64,000 nucleotides of DNA from Bacteroidota bacterium (lineage in GTDB: Bacteria > Bacteroidota > Bacteroidia > Flavobacteriales > Flavobacteriaceae), in the NCBI GenBank assembly GCA_023390775.1, contig JAEWCF010000014.1:1-64000 (forward strand). Direction: 5' to 3'. Below, in pieces: positions 25,806 to 34,606 of the stretch. The stretch's first letter is position 1, and every line of letters starts with the position of its first letter. The translations under genes and the position numbers were made by a program. The notes beneath the pieces were generated by a model. It ran no database searches. It worked only from the letters and a program-made list of their open reading frames with translations, and was not told where the DNA came from.

Positions 25806-27794
25806 CTACCCGTTTATTTTTAGCTTCATGCCGGGCTTGATGTTTTCGCTGCGGATACCGTTCCATTTCTTGATATCGGAGACAGTGATGCCGGGATACT
25901 TCTTGGCGATGCTGAACAGGGAATCCCCCTTGCGCACCAAATACTCGTGAGCGCTGGAAACGCGGTCGGCTTTGGAAGATTTTTCGGCCACGGCTTCCGA
26001 ACCCACTTCAACCTTCGCAATGATCAGTTTTGAACCTACGTGGATATTGTTGTCCTTCAGGTTGTTCCACTCGCGCAACTGCTCAAGGGAAACATTGTTT
26101 TTCCGGGCGATGATACCCAGAAAGTCGCCTTTGCGAACGGTGTACTCCACGTTCCGGACTTCGGGCTTGGCCGCTTCGGCGACTTCATTTTCCTCTTTCG
26201 CCTTCACCGTGATTTTAGTGCCGGCCAAAAGATTGTTGTCCTCAAAATTGTTCCACTCCTTGATATCGGAAACCGACACATTGTACTTGCGTGCGATGGT
26301 GGTCAGGTTTTCACCCGGTTGCACAACATGTGATTCGGCAACGGCGGCCGCTTCGCCATTTTCCTTTTCAACAACGGCAACCTCGGTGGTTTTGGCCTCT
26401 GTAGGCTTTTCGGCCTTTTTCGGCTTGACCGCCACCATTTCGGTGGTACGGATCTTCAGGCTCTTGCCAGCCGCGACGGTATTCGACCTCAATCCGTTCC
26501 ATTTTTTCAACTGCGAAATAGATACGCCGTAACGAGCCGCGATCGAGCTCAGGTTGTCTCCGCGGCGGACTTTGTGGTAACGCGTCCGAGTCGTGCTGAT
26601 GCGATCGGCATCGCCCGAAGCCGTGTCCCGCGAAACCGTGCGGGCCGCATAAGCCTGCTGCGAAGAATACGGTTTTTCCCTCAACGATTCCTGATACGCG
26701 GCATAAGCGTACACTTTGTCCTCATTCGCAGAGAAAAGGGCCACCTTGTCCTGCGGAAGCCTCAGATAGTGTTTCTTATCGGAATAGTTGGGAACGGTTT
26801 TCAGTTTATATGAAGGGTTCATCATTTCAATCTGCGCAACCGGAATGTCCAGCATCTCCGAAAGCTGCTTGAAGGTCAACTGGCGCTTGATGTGGATCGT
26901 GTCGGTCTGGAAATGCTTGACCAGCGCGCGATCGGGAACAATGCCGTGCTCCTTGTGGTACTCGTAGATGTACATCGTCGCCAGGAATGCCGGTACATAG
27001 CCCGCGGTTTCGTTTGGCAGGTATTTGCGGATGTTCCAATAGTTCTGCCTGCCTCCCGAACGGCGGATTGCCTTGGCGACATTGCCGGGCCCGGAGTTAT
27101 ACGATGCAAGGACCAGGTCCCAATCGCCGAAAATCTTGTACATGTTGCTCATGTACTGGGCCGCCGCCTCGCTGGATTTCAACGGGTCGCTGCGCTCGTC
27201 CACATACGAATCGATGTGAAGGTTGTACTGCTTGCCCGTCTGGTACATGAACTGCCAAAGTCCCGTAGCGCCCACACGGGACACGGCTTTGGGGTTCAGG
27301 GCAGATTCGACGATCGCCAGGTACTTGATCTCGAGCGGGACATTTTGCCGCGCGAGCGCCTCCTCGAACACCGGGAAATAATACTCGCTGATGGCCATTA
27401 GCCTCTCGTAGGATTTCTTTCGGTTCTTGAGGAATGATTTGATGATATTCTCCAACCCCGGATTGTATTCGATGTTGAAGGGGGACTTTGCATCGAGTTT
27501 GGCAAGGCGCTCCTTGAGCAAAGACGTAGGAAGGTCATAATCCACCTTTTCCTCAGGGTTCATCTTGCGGATGTCATCGCTCAAATTGCTGTAAAGGTCC
27601 AGGCTGGTCAATTCCTTGAGCCAAAGGCTGTCCACGCACGAGGCCATGGCGTCGTGTACGAAGGTGGCTTTGATGGAGTCGAGGAAGGAGAGCTTGGTTT
27701 CGGTCTTAACGATGGAATCTGGGGAAATTTCCTGCGCCGAGAGTCCAATCGTACAAAAAGAAATCAGGGCTAAGGCGGTATGCTTTATTGTCAT
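25806..27794 (-). CDS. MltD-like lytic transglycosylase with four LysM domains
   Basis: The product has 662 residues from MTIKHTALAL; the frame is open 10 codons upstream, but the signal peptide starts here. The SLT domain lies near 135-290 and carries the catalytic Glu in AIVESALNPKA, then GATGLWQFM and NSGPGNVAKA. Four LysM peptidoglycan-binding repeats occupy the C-terminal 260 residues, each with a G-[DE]-[NFS]-L core (HKVRRGDNL, HVVQPGENL, YTVRKGDFL, YLVRKGDSL). The enzyme cleaves the glycan backbone during wall remodelling. The extra LysM copies relative to E. coli MltD are usual in Bacteroidota. Confidence 0.95.
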   Translation of the reverse strand: MTIKHTALALISFCTIGLSAQEISPDSIVKTETKLSFLDSIKATFVHDAMASCVDSLWLKELTSLDLYSNLSDDIRKMNPEEKVDYDLPTSLLKERLAKLDAKSPFNIEYNPGLENIIKSFLKNRKKSYERLMAISEYYFPVFEEALARQNVPLEIKYLAIVESALNPKAVSRVGATGLWQFMYQTGKQYNLHIDSYVDERSDPLKSSEAAAQYMSNMYKIFGDWDLVLASYNSGPGNVAKAIRRSGGRQNYWNIRKYLPNETAGYVPAFLATMYIYEYHKEHGIVPDRALVKHFQTDTIHIKRQLTFKQLSEMLDIPVAQIEMMNPSYKLKTVPNYSDKKHYLRLPQDKVALFSANEDKVYAYAAYQESLREKPYSSQQAYAARTVSRDTASGDADRISTTRTRYHKVRRGDNLSSIAARYGVSISQLKKWNGLRSNTVAAGKSLKIRTTEMVAVKPKKAEKPTEAKTTEVAVVEKENGEAAAVAESHVVQPGENLTTIARKYNVSVSDIKEWNNFEDNNLLAGTKITVKAKEENEVAEAAKPEVRNVEYTVRKGDFLGIIARKNNVSLEQLREWNNLKDNNIHVGSKLIIAKVEVGSEAVAEKSSKADRVSSAHEYLVRKGDSLFSIAKKYPGITVSDIKKWNGIRSENIKPGMKLKING

Positions 27795-27913
27795 ATCGTC
27801 GTTTTTATTTGACGCGTAAGTCATTGGTTTGGGGAACTTTACGCGGCTTTATTACGGATTAGGTCATTTTGGCTTTTAACACAAAAGCTTACTAATCAAA
27901 GCATTGTGTTTTG

Positions 27914-27921
27914 CAAACATA
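27914..27921 (-). promoter_or_regulatory. -7 box TATGTTTG for the transglycosylase gene
   Basis: The minus strand reads TATGTTTG, matching TAnnTTTG, 119 bases upstream of the ATG at 27794. This implies an untranslated leader of about 110 bases. Confidence 0.45.
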
Positions 27922-27990
27922 ATAATTCTGTAACAAAAGATTATAATTTTATAACCTTAAAATTTCGTTATTATTATCCGGCACGCCAAA

Positions 27991-29178
27991 TTATTCCTCG
28001 ATCGCGGCAATTCCCGGAAGCGTTTTTCCCTCCAGCATTTCCAGCATTGCGCCGCCCCCCGTTGAGACGTAACTCATCTGGTCTTCAAGCCCGAACTGCT
28101 TTACCGCCGCCACCGAATCGCCTCCGCCAACCAGGGAAAATGCACCGTTTTGGGTTGCTTTTGCAATTGATTTGCCCAGTTGGATCGTGCCATTGGCAAA
28201 ATTTTCCATTTCAAAAACCCCAAGCGGGCCGTTCCAGAGGATCGTACGCGAATCGGCTACGATCTGGTCGAATATCTTCAGCGACTCCGGGCCCGCATCC
28301 AGCCCTTGCCAGCCTTTTGGAATGTTCCTTACATCCACGATTTGCGTGTTGGCGTCATTGTCAAACTTATCGGCGGCCACCACATCGAGCGGAAGGTGGA
28401 TGTGTACGTTCTTCTCGGCCGCTTTGCGCAGGATCTCAAGCGCGAGGTCCAATTTGTCATCCTCGCAAATCGAATCCCCGACCTCGCCGCCCAGCGCCTT
28501 GATGAAGGTGAAGGTCATCCCTCCGCCCACAATCATGTTGTCGATTTTGTCCAGGATATTCTCGATGACCGTGATTTTGGAAGACACCTTCGAACCTCCC
28601 AGGATGGCGGTTACCGGCTTCTCACTGTTCTTGAGCACGCGTTCCAGGCTTTCGATTTCCTTGGCCAGCAACAGCCCGAAAACTTTGGCTTCGGGAAAGA
28701 ATTCGGCGATGATGGCGGTCGATGCGTGTGCGCGGTGCGCCGTACCGAATGCGTCGTTTACGTAAATGTCGCCCAATTGCGATAGCTCCTTGGCAAAATC
28801 GCGGTCGCCCTCCTCTTCTTCGGCATAAAACCGAAGGTTCTCCAGCAACAGGACCTCGCCCGGTTGCAGGGCGGCCGCGGCATCAGAGGCTACTTTACCT
28901 CGACAGTCATCGGCAAATTTCACATCGGTGCCCAAAATTTCTGATACTTTGCCTGCAATGTGCCGCAAGGAATACTTGTCCTGCTTTCCCTTCGGCCTGC
29001 CCAGGTGCGACATCAGGATGACGCTTCCGCCGTTGTCAAGGATATGTTTGATCGTCGGGGCGGCGGCTTCGATCCGGGTCGCGTCGGTTACATTAAATTC
29101 TTCGTCCAACGGAACATTGAAATCAACGCGGATAAGGGCTTTTTTGGATCTGAAGTCGAAATCTTGGAGCTTTTTCAT
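27991..29178 (-). CDS. pgk: Phosphoglycerate kinase
   Basis: The 395-residue glycolytic enzyme transfers phosphate between 1,3-bisphosphoglycerate and ADP. Family marks are RVDFNVPLD near 15-23, [19 protein letters not shown], the hinge-region GGGMTFTF and the nucleotide-site GGGDSVAAV. The frame stays open for 253 codons upstream, but that extension is antisense to holB and unlike any kinase. MKKLQDFD at 29178 has a TAnnTTTG box 24 bases upstream and gives normal Pgk length. Confidence 0.97.
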   Translation of the reverse strand: MKKLQDFDFRSKKALIRVDFNVPLDEEFNVTDATRIEAAAPTIKHILDNGGSVILMSHLGRPKGKQDKYSLRHIAGKVSEILGTDVKFADDCRGKVASDAAAALQPGEVLLLENLRFYAEEEEGDRDFAKELSQLGDIYVNDAFGTAHRAHASTAIIAEFFPEAKVFGLLLAKEIESLERVLKNSEKPVTAILGGSKVSSKITVIENILDKIDNMIVGGGMTFTFIKALGGEVGDSICEDDKLDLALEILRKAAEKNVHIHLPLDVVAADKFDNDANTQIVDVRNIPKGWQGLDAGPESLKIFDQIVADSRTILWNGPLGVFEMENFANGTIQLGKSIAKATQNGAFSLVGGGDSVAAVKQFGLEDQMSYVSTGGGAMLEMLEGKTLPGIAAIEE

Positions 29179-29202
29179 AATGTGGTTTTTTATCGGCAAC
29201 CG

Positions 29203-29210
29203 CAAATTTA
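29203..29210 (-). promoter_or_regulatory. -7 box TAAATTTG for pgk
   Basis: The minus strand reads TAAATTTG, 24 bases upstream of the pgk ATG at 29178. Confidence 0.55.
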
Positions 29211-29307
29211 ACCATTTTGTGCTGCAGGAAAAAGTTCCCGTGAAAGAGTAGGGGAGGCGACGCCGGCAATGTAAGGCGAAACCGTACCCGGCGCTACGCG
29301 GAATCGC

Positions 29308-29315
29308 TATATTTG
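29308..29315 (+). promoter_or_regulatory. -7 box TATATTTG for holB, almost touching the start codon
   Basis: TATATTTG ends only 4 bases before the ATG at 29320. With transcription normally starting several bases beyond this box, the holB mRNA should be leaderless or nearly so. Confidence 0.55.
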
Positions 29316-29319
29316 CTTC

Positions 29320-30468
29320 ATGCAATTTTACGACATCCCCGGCCAGGAGTATATCAAGACACACCTGAGGCAAAGTGCAGCATCGGGCCGCATCGCCCAC
29401 GCACAACTCTTTGTGGGCCCCGAAGGTTCGGGCATGCTGGCCACGGCCATCGCCTATGCACAGTATATCCTGTGCGGAAACCTGGGAAGCGAGAACTCCG
29501 GGGGCAACGAGGCCTGCAACCTCAAATTCTCGACATTGTCGCATCCCGATCTGCATTTCGTTTATCCGACGGTTTCCACCGAAGAGGTCAAGTCCAAACC
29601 CAAGAGCCTCGATTTCATCGCCGAATGGAGGGAATTCGTGCTTGCCAATCCGCACGGAAGCCTTTTTGACTGGTACCAGACGCTCGAGGTGGCCAACAAG
29701 CAGGGATTGATCAGGGTTGAGGATGCCGCAGAGGTGCTCAAGGTCCTGTCGCTCAAACCTTTTGAAGGCGGGTACAAAATTATGATCGTCTGGATGGCCG
29801 ACAAGATGAACATCGAAGCCTCCAACAAATTGTTGAAGATTATCGAAGAACCGCCCCAGAAAACCGTCTTCATCCTGATCACCGAAAACGAGGAGGACAT
29901 CGTACAGACCATCCGCTCCCGTTGCCAGGTGCTGCACTTCGGCCCGATTCCGGAAGAAATCCTCGCCGAGACATTGGTTTCACGTGAAAACGCCGACCCC
30001 CGGCTCGCCCGAAACCTGGCGCGCCAGTCGCAGGGAAATTATTCAAAGGCCCTTCATCTTTTGCACGGGGACAGCGAGGAACTGCCGTTTGAGGAATGGT
30101 TTGTATTGTGGGTCCGTGCGGCGTTCAGGGCCAAGGGAAACGCCTCGGCAATTTCGGACCTGATTTCCTGGAGCGAGAAAATCGCTGCCCTGGGGCGGGA
30201 GACCCAAAAAAAATTCCTGCACTTTTGCATCGATATGTTCCGGCAGGCGCTCCTGCTCAATTACCAGGCGACGAGCCTCGTGTATATCGAACCGAAGGTG
30301 GATAAATTCAAGCTTGAGAATTTTGCGCCGTTTGTCAATGGGAACAATATCGGCGAGATATTCGAGGAGCTTTCTTCCGCGGTGTATCACATCGAGCGAA
30401 ACGGAAACGCCAAGATCATCCTGACCGACCTGTCCATAAAACTAACCCGTCTCATCCATAAAAAATAA
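29320..30468 (+). CDS. holB: DNA polymerase III delta' subunit
   Basis: The 382-residue product is the delta' subunit of the clamp loader. It begins with the AAA+ fold ([24 protein letters not shown]). The P-loop region reads GPEGSGML and lacks the GKT needed for ATP binding, as in other delta' subunits. The conserved [23 protein letters not shown] and the SRC motif in [10 protein letters not shown] identify the family. The zinc-binding cysteine set of E. coli delta' is not fully present. It is followed after 3 bases by a DoxX gene. Confidence 0.92.
   Translation: MQFYDIPGQEYIKTHLRQSAASGRIAHAQLFVGPEGSGMLATAIAYAQYILCGNLGSENSGGNEACNLKFSTLSHPDLHFVYPTVSTEEVKSKPKSLDFIAEWREFVLANPHGSLFDWYQTLEVANKQGLIRVEDAAEVLKVLSLKPFEGGYKIMIVWMADKMNIEASNKLLKIIEEPPQKTVFILITENEEDIVQTIRSRCQVLHFGPIPEEILAETLVSRENADPRLARNLARQSQGNYSKALHLLHGDSEELPFEEWFVLWVRAAFRAKGNASAISDLISWSEKIAALGRETQKKFLHFCIDMFRQALLLNYQATSLVYIEPKVDKFKLENFAPFVNGNNIGEIFEELSSAVYHIERNGNAKIILTDLSIKLTRLIHKK
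29976..29991 (+). other. Weak parS-like site inside holB
   Basis: GGTTTCACGTGAAAAC matches 13 of 16 positions of the ParB-site consensus TGTTTCACGTGAAACA, including the central TTTCACGTGAAA. It lies in the holB coding sequence. Less convincing than the two sites beside mnmG. Confidence 0.3.
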
Positions 30469-30471
30469 GCC

Positions 30472-30852
30472 ATGAACATAGCATCGATGCTCATCCTCAT
30501 TTACCTGGGAATCACGTTTGTGCAATCCGGTTACGACAAAATCATGGACTGGCGGTCAAATGTGGACTGGCTAAAGGACCATTTTTCCAAAACTTTCCTT
30601 TCGGGCATGGTTCCGCAGGCTTTGCTGGTAATTTTGGCAGTTGAACTGATCGCGGGAGTGCTTTGTTTTGCTGGCGTACTGGAGCTCTGGCTCTACAACG
30701 GTCGCGTCACCGGTTACTACGGCGCCGTGTTTTCGTGCATTGCCTTGATTTTCCTCCTGTTCGGGCAGCGAATTGCCAAGGATTACGAGGGGGCAAAAAC
30801 CATTACCATTTACTTTATTCCGGCTGTTCTTGCGGTACATTGGCTAAGCTAG
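30472..30852 (+). CDS. DoxX family membrane protein
   Basis: The 126-residue protein has four hydrophobic segments near 4-18, 48-68, 80-97 and 110-124, with the early motif FVQSGYDKIMDW. This fits the DoxX family, whose members are linked to quinone or redox functions in the inner membrane, although most are uncharacterised. It starts 3 bases after holB, so it is probably co-transcribed. Its last 38 bases overlap the 3' end of the helicase gene on the other strand. Confidence 0.82.
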   Translation: MNIASMLILIYLGITFVQSGYDKIMDWRSNVDWLKDHFSKTFLSGMVPQALLVILAVELIAGVLCFAGVLELWLYNGRVTGYYGAVFSCIALIFLLFGQRIAKDYEGAKTITIYFIPAVLAVHWLS

Positions 30853-33019
30853 CCCGGAAGATTTTCAAATCTTCATAGGAATACTGTTCGCCCGCTTTCG
30901 CCCGCATTTCCGAGAGAGTGCCGATATCGCCATCCGAAAAAATTTCATGCAGCCGGTCAAGGATGTGATTTGGCAATAACTCGACGACGTTGACGGCCTT
31001 GATTTTGACGAGTTGTTCCATGTGGGCCATGATGGTCTTTTCGGACAGTTTGCGAAGCGCAGCGATTTCCCGGACCGATTGCCCGTCCTGCCACAACTCC
31101 AGTGTCTGCAAGAACGTGTTTTTTTTCTTTTTGGGCTCCCTGGCGGCACGTTTGGGCACGATCTCTCCCACGCGTTCACGGAAGAGGTTTGAGACCGCCA
31201 GACCGCCCAGATTTTCCTTTGAAGGCGTTTGGTCAAGGGCGATGATCTCTGCCAATCGCTCGGACTTCAGGATGCCCATTATGGCCGAAGAGATCACCTC
31301 GTCCAATTCCTCGAGCTTGGCCAAAACGCCCTTGCCCTTCTTGCCCGCTCCCAACTCTTCGCGTTCATGCCGCACCGCCTGAAGCATGCCCGTCAAACGT
31401 GGAACAAAATATTGCGAGGCAGCCATTGTCCTTTCCCGAATCGCTTCGCGGTCGCCGGTTTCGAAGATGCCGGGAAGCCGTGATTGAAAATTGCGGGCCG
31501 TGGCAACCAGGTCGTCGAGAACAAGGCGTTGCGGTTGCAGGTATTTTTTTATCCGGGTGGCGCTGGCCGAGGGTTTTGAAAATACATGTTCCCAGATCTC
31601 GACGATCTCGCCAAGGTCAAAGCCTGAGGACAAGCGCGACAGGAGAAATTTCGACATCTCCGACTGCAGCCTTTCGGGCAATTTTTCGTCGCCTGCCCGG
31701 GTTGCGAATTCGGTAACCGACTGGTCGCTGCCGATACCTTCGAGGCGCATCGGCGAAAGCAGGACAAGGCCGTCCAATGACCGAAGCCGCGACAGGGCAA
31801 CATAGGCCTGGCCCGGCATGAAGACCTGCGAAACATCAAGCGCAGCCTTGTCAAAGGTCAGGCCCTGGCTTTTGTGAACGGTAATGGCCCACGCAAGTCG
31901 CAGGGGATAATGCACGAAGGTGCCGAGGATCTCCTCGGTCACCTCGCGGGTTTCGGGGTCAAGCGTATATTGGATATTCTGCCACTCATAACGCGGGACC
32001 TCAATGGTTTCGCCGTCTTCGAACCGGACGATGATATCATCCGCATCCACCGATGCGACGACGCCGGTTTTTCCATTAAAGAATCGTTTTTCAGGAGCGA
32101 GGTCGTTCTTGATGAACATCACGCGAGTTCCTTCCTTGAGCGAAAGGACGGGTTCGATGGGATACATCCTCTCGGGAAAATCCCCGAAAATCTCTGCTTT
32201 GAACCGAAAGCTAGGGCCGGGAAGCGCATTCAATGACCGCTCGTTGATGGAATCTGCCTTGAAATTATGCGTCGTCAGGATAATGCGGCCGTCGTCCTTT
32301 GAGGGATCGTATCCAATCTTTACGAACGAATTGAGAATATCCACAGACGCGCGGCTTAATGTATTGTGCCTGAGCTCGTTCAAGATATCGATAAAGCGCT
32401 GGTCATCCTGCCGGTAAATCTTTGAAAGTTCGATGTAGACCGGCGGCGTGTGGGTCAGGACGTGCGAATTGAAGAAATATTTACCGCCGTAATATCTGGA
32501 CAGGTGTTGCCATTCCTCATTTTTGATCACGGGCGGAAGCTGCAACAAATCCCCGATAAACAAGACCTGGACCCCGCCAAATGGCTGACGGACCCTGCGG
32601 ACATGGCGAAGCATCAAGTCAATCGCATCGAGCAAGTCAGGCCGTAACATGCTGACTTCGTCAATGATTAAAAGCTCCATGGCCCTGACAACAGCACGCT
32701 TCTGGATGCTGAGCCTGAAATGCCGCCGAAGCGTCTCGCTATTCTCGAATCGGCAACTTTGGCTGGTGGGCAGGTCGTACGAATCGGGAATGAACCCTGC
32801 CAATGGCAACCCGAACATGGAGTGAATGGTCACACCGCCCGCGTTGAGTGCCGCGATTCCGGTAGGAGCGACGACGACCGCATTTTTGTAGGTGGTCCGG
32901 ATAATCTCGCGAAGAAGGGTAGTTTTTCCGGTGCCTGCCTTTCCCGTCAAAAAAACGGGGCTGGCGGTCCTGTTAATGAATTCGAGGACGTATCGTGCGG
33001 CTTCTGACAGTTCAAACAT
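30815..33019 (-). CDS. PIF1-like SF1 helicase with C-terminal helix-turn-helix
   Basis: The product has 734 residues from MFELSEAARY; the frame is open 10 codons upstream. Walker A is GKAGTGKTTL near 25-34, followed by VVAPTGIAALNAGG, the DEXX-like IIDEVSML and FIGDLLQLPP, all typical of PIF1/RecD-like superfamily 1 helicases. The UvrD-type C-terminal motif VHKSQGLTFDKA and YVALSRLRSLDG follow near 380-420. The last 150 residues form a basic linker and a winged helix-turn-helix of the RecQ-C/HTH_40 type (ELWQDGQSVREIAALRKLSEKTI). It probably unwinds DNA in repair or replication restart. The tail overlaps DoxX by 38 bases. Confidence 0.92.
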   Translation of the reverse strand: MFELSEAARYVLEFINRTASPVFLTGKAGTGKTTLLREIIRTTYKNAVVVAPTGIAALNAGGVTIHSMFGLPLAGFIPDSYDLPTSQSCRFENSETLRRHFRLSIQKRAVVRAMELLIIDEVSMLRPDLLDAIDLMLRHVRRVRQPFGGVQVLFIGDLLQLPPVIKNEEWQHLSRYYGGKYFFNSHVLTHTPPVYIELSKIYRQDDQRFIDILNELRHNTLSRASVDILNSFVKIGYDPSKDDGRIILTTHNFKADSINERSLNALPGPSFRFKAEIFGDFPERMYPIEPVLSLKEGTRVMFIKNDLAPEKRFFNGKTGVVASVDADDIIVRFEDGETIEVPRYEWQNIQYTLDPETREVTEEILGTFVHYPLRLAWAITVHKSQGLTFDKAALDVSQVFMPGQAYVALSRLRSLDGLVLLSPMRLEGIGSDQSVTEFATRAGDEKLPERLQSEMSKFLLSRLSSGFDLGEIVEIWEHVFSKPSASATRIKKYLQPQRLVLDDLVATARNFQSRLPGIFETGDREAIRERTMAASQYFVPRLTGMLQAVRHEREELGAGKKGKGVLAKLEELDEVISSAIMGILKSERLAEIIALDQTPSKENLGGLAVSNLFRERVGEIVPKRAAREPKKKKNTFLQTLELWQDGQSVREIAALRKLSEKTIMAHMEQLVKIKAVNVVELLPNHILDRLHEIFSDGDIGTLSEMRAKAGEQYSYEDLKIFRASLANVPQEQPE

Positions 33020-33066
33020 GGCGTGTAACTTTTGCCGGGAAAAGTACAAAAATCAGCATAAAAAAA

Positions 33067-33085
33067 CCTCCGGTTTTTCCGGAGG
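33067..33085 (-). terminator. Intrinsic terminator of the OmpH-like gene
   Basis: CCTCCGG pairs with CCGGAGG over a five-base loop. On the minus strand the hairpin is followed by eight T, directly behind the OmpH-like gene stop at 33105. It separates that gene from the helicase. Confidence 0.85.
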
Positions 33086-33104
33086 CTTGATTCAAAATTT
33101 ATTG

Positions 33105-33659
33105 CTATTTGGCAGCCGGCTCCTCTTTTTTAGCCTGGCCTTTGTACTTGTCGTTCAACAACTTGACGAGCTCGTCGGTGATGTCATACTTGTCTTCGGC
33201 GTAAAGGATCGTTGCGGCTTCTCCCGTTCCATAGATATAGGCATATCCATTTTCCTTGCCGTAATCCTTGATGAATTTCTTGATGCTTTTGACGAGGGTA
33301 TCCATTTCGGTCCCGCTCTCCTTTTGCAACTGCTGGAGCATCGCCTGCTGCGCCATCCCCAATTGTTCCTCGCGCTGACGGAGCTCCATGCCTTTTTGCT
33401 GGGCCCACGCCTGTCCCTTGGCCTGCGCATTCTCGCGGAAACTGGAGGCATCGGCCTTGAATTTTTCGACGGCCGCGTCCAACTCCTTGCCCATTTCCTC
33501 AGATTTCGCCTTGTATTTGGCTTCGATGTCCCTCGCCTCTGTATATTCCTCCAGAAGCTTTGACGTGTCAACATAAGCAGTCTTCAATTCCTTGGTTTCG
33601 GCCTCTTTGTTACAGGAAACTGCAGCGATGGCCAAGGCCAGGATCAACAATCTTTTCAT
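33105..33659 (-). CDS. OmpH/Skp-like lipoprotein
   Basis: The 184-residue product starts at MKRLLILALA; the frame is open 15 codons upstream, but a TAnnTTTG box lies there. The signal peptide ends AAVSC, so Cys17 is a likely lipidation site. The mature part is a long charged coiled coil (about 30-130) with KTAYVDTSKLLEEY at its start and a C-terminal GYAYIYGTGEAATILYA segment, the layout of Skp/OmpH periplasmic chaperones. Classical Skp is soluble, so the lipid anchor is a variation. It probably handles outer-membrane proteins. Confidence 0.87.
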   Translation of the reverse strand: MKRLLILALAIAAVSCNKEAETKELKTAYVDTSKLLEEYTEARDIEAKYKAKSEEMGKELDAAVEKFKADASSFRENAQAKGQAWAQQKGMELRQREEQLGMAQQAMLQQLQKESGTEMDTLVKSIKKFIKDYGKENGYAYIYGTGEAATILYAEDKYDITDELVKLLNDKYKGQAKKEEPAAK

Positions 33660-33678
33660 GATTTGATTTTTAGATGTG

Positions 33679-33686
33679 CAAAAATA
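33679..33686 (-). promoter_or_regulatory. -7 box TATTTTTG for the OmpH-like gene
   Basis: The minus strand reads TATTTTTG, 19 bases upstream of the ATG at 33659 and just downstream of the methyltransferase stop. Confidence 0.55.
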
Positions 33687-33710
33687 GTTTTTTTGACGAA
33701 ACACTCGATA

Positions 33711-34550
33711 TTATTTGCGCCGAAGCACGTAAATCTGGGAAGAACATTCTCCTGTCCTCAACGCGGCAACATTGGATTTTAAACCTTGCCAAAGCCCTTT
33801 TACCACATTCATTTTGCCTGTGCGATTCTTTTCTGAAAGCAGGCACACGTAAAAAGCGTCAAACCACATGGGCAAAATGCGGGTTACAGTCATTGAATGG
33901 CGCGTTGCCAAATTGAGGATGGCCGTCTTGGAAAAGTGCCAAAGATGGCGCGGAACATCATACGCCGCCCAGTTGCTTCCATAATGGCGGGCGTCCGCCG
34001 ACCTGAAATTCGGAACGGCGATCACGGCAATCCCGTCTGGTTTGAGCAGTCTGAGAATTTCCCGGATCTGCCTATCGGGATCGGGAACGTGCTCCAGGAC
34101 ATGCCACAGGGTAATGACATCGAAACTCGCTGGCGGAAAAACATTGGAATCGGTGCGCACGTCCAAATCCTTGCCGAGGGCCAGAGCGCGTGCGAACTCT
34201 CCCGGCTCGGTTCCGGATGCCTTCCATCCGCTACGGCGTGCAGCTGCAAGAAAATCGCCGGTTCCGCAACCGATGTCAAGAAGATTCCGTCCCGGGGAGT
34301 AGGAATTGATTAGCGAAATCTTCCTTTGAAGCGCAAATCTTTTAATTAGCTGGTAGGTTTTCTCGAAGAGGTTCCGGTTACCATCGGTGTGTGAAATATA
34401 ATCTTCGCTTTGATAATACCTGCCGAGGTTTTCCGCCGAAGGTTGCGGAAGCGTCTTTAGCAACGCGCCTTCTTCCATCGGCATAAGTTCAAATTCCTCT
34501 CCCGTAACCGAATGATCTTTAACCGAAAAACTCTGCTGACTGATTCTCAC
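33711..34550 (-). CDS. Class I SAM-dependent methyltransferase
   Basis: The 279-residue product has the class I methyltransferase fold. Motif I is LLDIGCGTGDFLAAA near 90-104, motif II includes ASGTEPGEFA, and the segment DVITLWHVLEHVPDPDRQIREI follows. The N-terminus (FELMPMEEGALLKTLPQPSAENLGRYYQSEDYISH) is a small pre-domain common in Bacteroidota enzymes of this group. The substrate is unknown; it may be a small molecule or protein. It follows mnmG by 54 bases, in the same direction. Confidence 0.9.
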   Translation of the reverse strand: MRISQQSFSVKDHSVTGEEFELMPMEEGALLKTLPQPSAENLGRYYQSEDYISHTDGNRNLFEKTYQLIKRFALQRKISLINSYSPGRNLLDIGCGTGDFLAAARRSGWKASGTEPGEFARALALGKDLDVRTDSNVFPPASFDVITLWHVLEHVPDPDRQIREILRLLKPDGIAVIAVPNFRSADARHYGSNWAAYDVPRHLWHFSKTAILNLATRHSMTVTRILPMWFDAFYVCLLSEKNRTGKMNVVKGLWQGLKSNVAALRTGECSSQIYVLRRK

Positions 34551-34590
34551 TCTCTCTGTAAATGCTTATAAATAAAGGAGTCCCGCTATT

Positions 34591-34606
34591 CGTTCCACGT
34601 GAAACT
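34591..34606. other. parS-like ParB binding site at the 3' end of mnmG
   Basis: CGTTCCACGTGAAACT contains the 14-bp core GTTCCACGTGAAAC of bacterial parS; only the outermost base on each side differs from the 16-bp form. It overlaps the mnmG stop codon and lies between inverted hexamers CCGCTA (34583-34588) and TAGCGG (34606-34611). Confidence 0.6.

Noticed and set aside
29179..29937. A 253-codon upstream extension of the pgk reading frame
   Set aside because: It is antisense to holB, has no kinase features, and the pgk promoter box lies between it and the true start.
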